Assembly (NCBI GenBank): GCA_937894795.1
Contig: CALCQV010000120.1
Span: forward strand, 1-15,735
Origin: an uncultured Bacteroidales bacterium
GTDB lineage: Bacteria > Bacteroidota > Bacteroidia > Bacteroidales > Lentimicrobiaceae
Length of the DNA: 15,735 nt
Reading direction: 5' to 3'
The notes under the pieces are model-generated. The model worked only from the letters and a program-made list of their open reading frames with translations, searched no databases and was not told where the DNA came from. The position numbers and the translations under genes were made by a program. This document shows, piece after piece, positions 14,282-15,735 of this stretch. The number at the start of each line of letters is the position of its first letter. Positions within the stretch are counted from its first letter, which is position 1.

Positions 14282-15508
14282 ATGGAAGATCAGAGTAAGG
14301 ATTTTAAATTGTATCCATCTTCAACCTCGCAATTGATGCCAAGTGAAGAAAGGCTTGAAATACCCAACAAGGCATGCCGGCTTTCCATTGGAATTCCAAA
14401 GGAAACAACACAGTTGGAAAACAGGGTGTCGTTATCGCCCGAAGGTGTTGGACAATTGATCAAAGCTGGTCATCGCGTAATAGTTGAAAACAATGCGGGA
14501 GTAGCATCTCATTTTCTCAATCATCAATTTAGTGATCTGGGTGCTGAGATCGCTTATGAATCAAATGTTGTATACAACGCTGATGTAATAGTTAAAGTAG
14601 CACCACCATCATCTGCTGAAATTTCCATGATGAAGGGAAAGCAGGTGCTTATTTCATCACTGAATATTGCCAGCCTTTCAGATGCCCATTTTAAACAATT
14701 ATCTGCAAAACGTATCACTGCCCTGGCTTTTGAGTATATAAAGGACCGTGATGGGAATTTCCCAATTGTCAGGGCTATGAGTGAAATTGCCGGGACCACT
14801 TCAATTATCATTGCTGCCGACTATTTATGTCATACTGAATACGGCAGGGGATTAATGTTTGGTGGATTAAGCGGTATTGCTCCAACTGAAGTTATAATTC
14901 TTGGTGCCGGTACTGTGGGAGAATTTGCCGCCCGCGCTGCTATTGGCATGGGTGCTTTCGTCAAAGTGTTTGATGATTCTGTTTATAGGTTACGCCGTCT
15001 GCAGAATAATATCGGAACACGGGTATATACCAGTGTTATACGCCCGTCAACTTTAAGTGAAGCGCTTATAACTGCCGATGTGGCCATTGGAGCTATTCGC
15101 GCAAAAGCAGGTTTCTCACCCGTCTGTGTTTCAGAAGATATGGTGATGAGGATGAAAGCAGGAGCAGTGATTATTGATGTCAGCATTGATCAGGGTGGTT
15201 GTTTTGAAACTTCTATAATGACTGATCATAAGAATCCGGTATTTGAAAAACATGGTGTTACCCATTACTGCGTTCCCAATATCCCGTCAAAAGTTCCACG
15301 TACAGCGTCATTGGCTTTAAGCAATTTGCTTGTACCCGTGCTATTAAAAATAGGAGAGGAGGGAGGCATAACCAATATGCTTCGTACCGACCATGGTATT
15401 CGCTTTGGAGTATACCTTTATAATGGCATCTCCACCAATAGATATATAAGTGACCACTTTGGATTGCCACATAAAGATCTTGAACTCCTGCTTGCCGGTT
15501 TCAGGTAG
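14282..15508 (+). CDS. Alanine dehydrogenase-like protein (Bacteroidota type, altered active site)
   Basis: A 408-residue member of the alanine dehydrogenase / PNT family, longer than the usual ~370. The family core starts at about residue 33 (LSIGIPKE); the extra ~32 N-terminal residues are polar, without a signal peptide. The NAD-binding fold has LGAGTVGEFAARAA (207-220) with Asp231 after the second strand. Kept substrate/catalytic residues are Arg48 (ENRVSLSP), Lys105 (VIVKVAPP) and Asp303 (SIDQGGCFE). The catalytic His of Mycobacterium tuberculosis Ald (His96, in FLHLAA) aligns with Asn128 (SLNIAS). Classical Ald interconverts alanine and pyruvate plus ammonia with NAD; with this change the activity should not be assumed, so I give no symbol. 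It has its own promoter candidate and is convergent with purB. Confidence 0.85.
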   Translation: MEDQSKDFKLYPSSTSQLMPSEERLEIPNKACRLSIGIPKETTQLENRVSLSPEGVGQLIKAGHRVIVENNAGVASHFLNHQFSDLGAEIAYESNVVYNADVIVKVAPPSSAEISMMKGKQVLISSLNIASLSDAHFKQLSAKRITALAFEYIKDRDGNFPIVRAMSEIAGTTSIIIAADYLCHTEYGRGLMFGGLSGIAPTEVIILGAGTVGEFAARAAIGMGAFVKVFDDSVYRLRRLQNNIGTRVYTSVIRPSTLSEALITADVAIGAIRAKAGFSPVCVSEDMVMRMKAGAVIIDVSIDQGGCFETSIMTDHKNPVFEKHGVTHYCVPNIPSKVPRTASLALSNLLVPVLLKIGEEGGITNMLRTDHGIRFGVYLYNGISTNRYISDHFGLPHKDLELLLAGFR

Positions 15509-15563
15509 ACCCCTCTTGATATTATAATGTTTTGATCCTTATCAGCTTAATGCCAAACCTGAA

Positions 15564-15735
15564 TCAAAGACTGAAAGAGCCGGTATAATTATGCGGATTC
15601 AACCTCCTGAGTTCTTCTTTAACGGCATGCGGTACTGACAAGTTATCAATGAATTTATTGATGGTTTCTGAAGTGACTTTTTCATTTGTCCGTGTCAGTT
15701 CCTTCAATGCTTCATACGGTTTATTGTATCCTTCC
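15564..15735 (-). CDS. purB: Adenylosuccinate lyase, C-terminal end (5' part outside window)
   Basis: The - strand frame is open from the right edge (first full codon 15734-15732) to a TGA at 15566-15564, giving the last 56 residues of a protein. The sequence resembles the PurB C-terminus: YEALKELTR near the start, KFIDNLSVP in the middle, and LNPHNYTG just before the end, as in E. coli PurB (a helix with ELTR, then FIDGLALP, then TPANYIG). PurB cleaves adenylosuccinate and SAICAR in purine synthesis. The call rests on this tail only, so it is firm for family but not tested on the active-site part. It converges with the alanine-dehydrogenase-like gene, with 55 bases between their stops and no clear terminator. 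Confidence 0.8.
   Translation of the reverse strand, partial: EGYNKPYEALKELTRTNEKVTSETINKFIDNLSVPHAVKEELRRLNPHNYTGSFSL

Noticed and set aside
15509..15563. Terminator between the convergent alanine-dehydrogenase-like gene and purB
   Set aside because: No stem longer than a few bases and no clear T tract was found in these 55 bases.

Overview
The window looks like a core chromosomal segment of a Bacteroidota bacterium, probably in or near Bacteroidales. Four things point there: an LpxC-FabZ fusion, a PorX-type response regulator of the type 9 secretion system, the gene order HD hydrolase / lpxD / lpxC-fabZ / lpxA / ABC ATPase / efp / second lpxD, and several spacers carrying the Bacteroidota sigma-factor -7 element TAnnTTTG. 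The DNA is AT-rich and coding density is high. No tRNA, rRNA, CRISPR array, insertion sequence or phage gene was seen, and no gene-free stretch exceeds about 150 bases.

Left part (2-4925, + strand): the end of a surface polysaccharide locus. It holds the C-terminal part of a Wzx-type flippase (cut by the window edge), two tandem Wzz-type chain-length proteins without a kinase domain, and an O-antigen ligase/polymerase family membrane protein.

Middle part (4999-12055, - strand): the lipid A and housekeeping cluster, transcribed from right to left. The order is HD-domain phosphohydrolase, lpxD, lpxC-fabZ, lpxA, a stand-alone ABC ATPase, efp and a divergent lpxD paralogue. Together lpxA, lpxC and lpxD cover the first three steps of lipid A synthesis, and the FabZ half feeds hydroxyacyl-ACP metabolism. 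Two hairpins with T tracts and two internal consensus -7 elements suggest the cluster is several overlapping transcription units.

Right part (12200-15508, + strand): porX, tsaE and an alanine-dehydrogenase-like gene, divergent from the HD gene. The window ends in the C-terminus of purB on the - strand.

Most genes are conserved families. The points that merit a second look are: an LpxD paralogue that lost the second active-site histidine; an alanine-dehydrogenase-like protein with Asn where the catalytic His is expected; an orphan ABC ATPase with Asn at the switch-His position; a perfect 10-bp leader hairpin before porX; and terminators placed inside the lpx/efp cluster. I do not see a clearly new multi-gene defence or metabolic system here.
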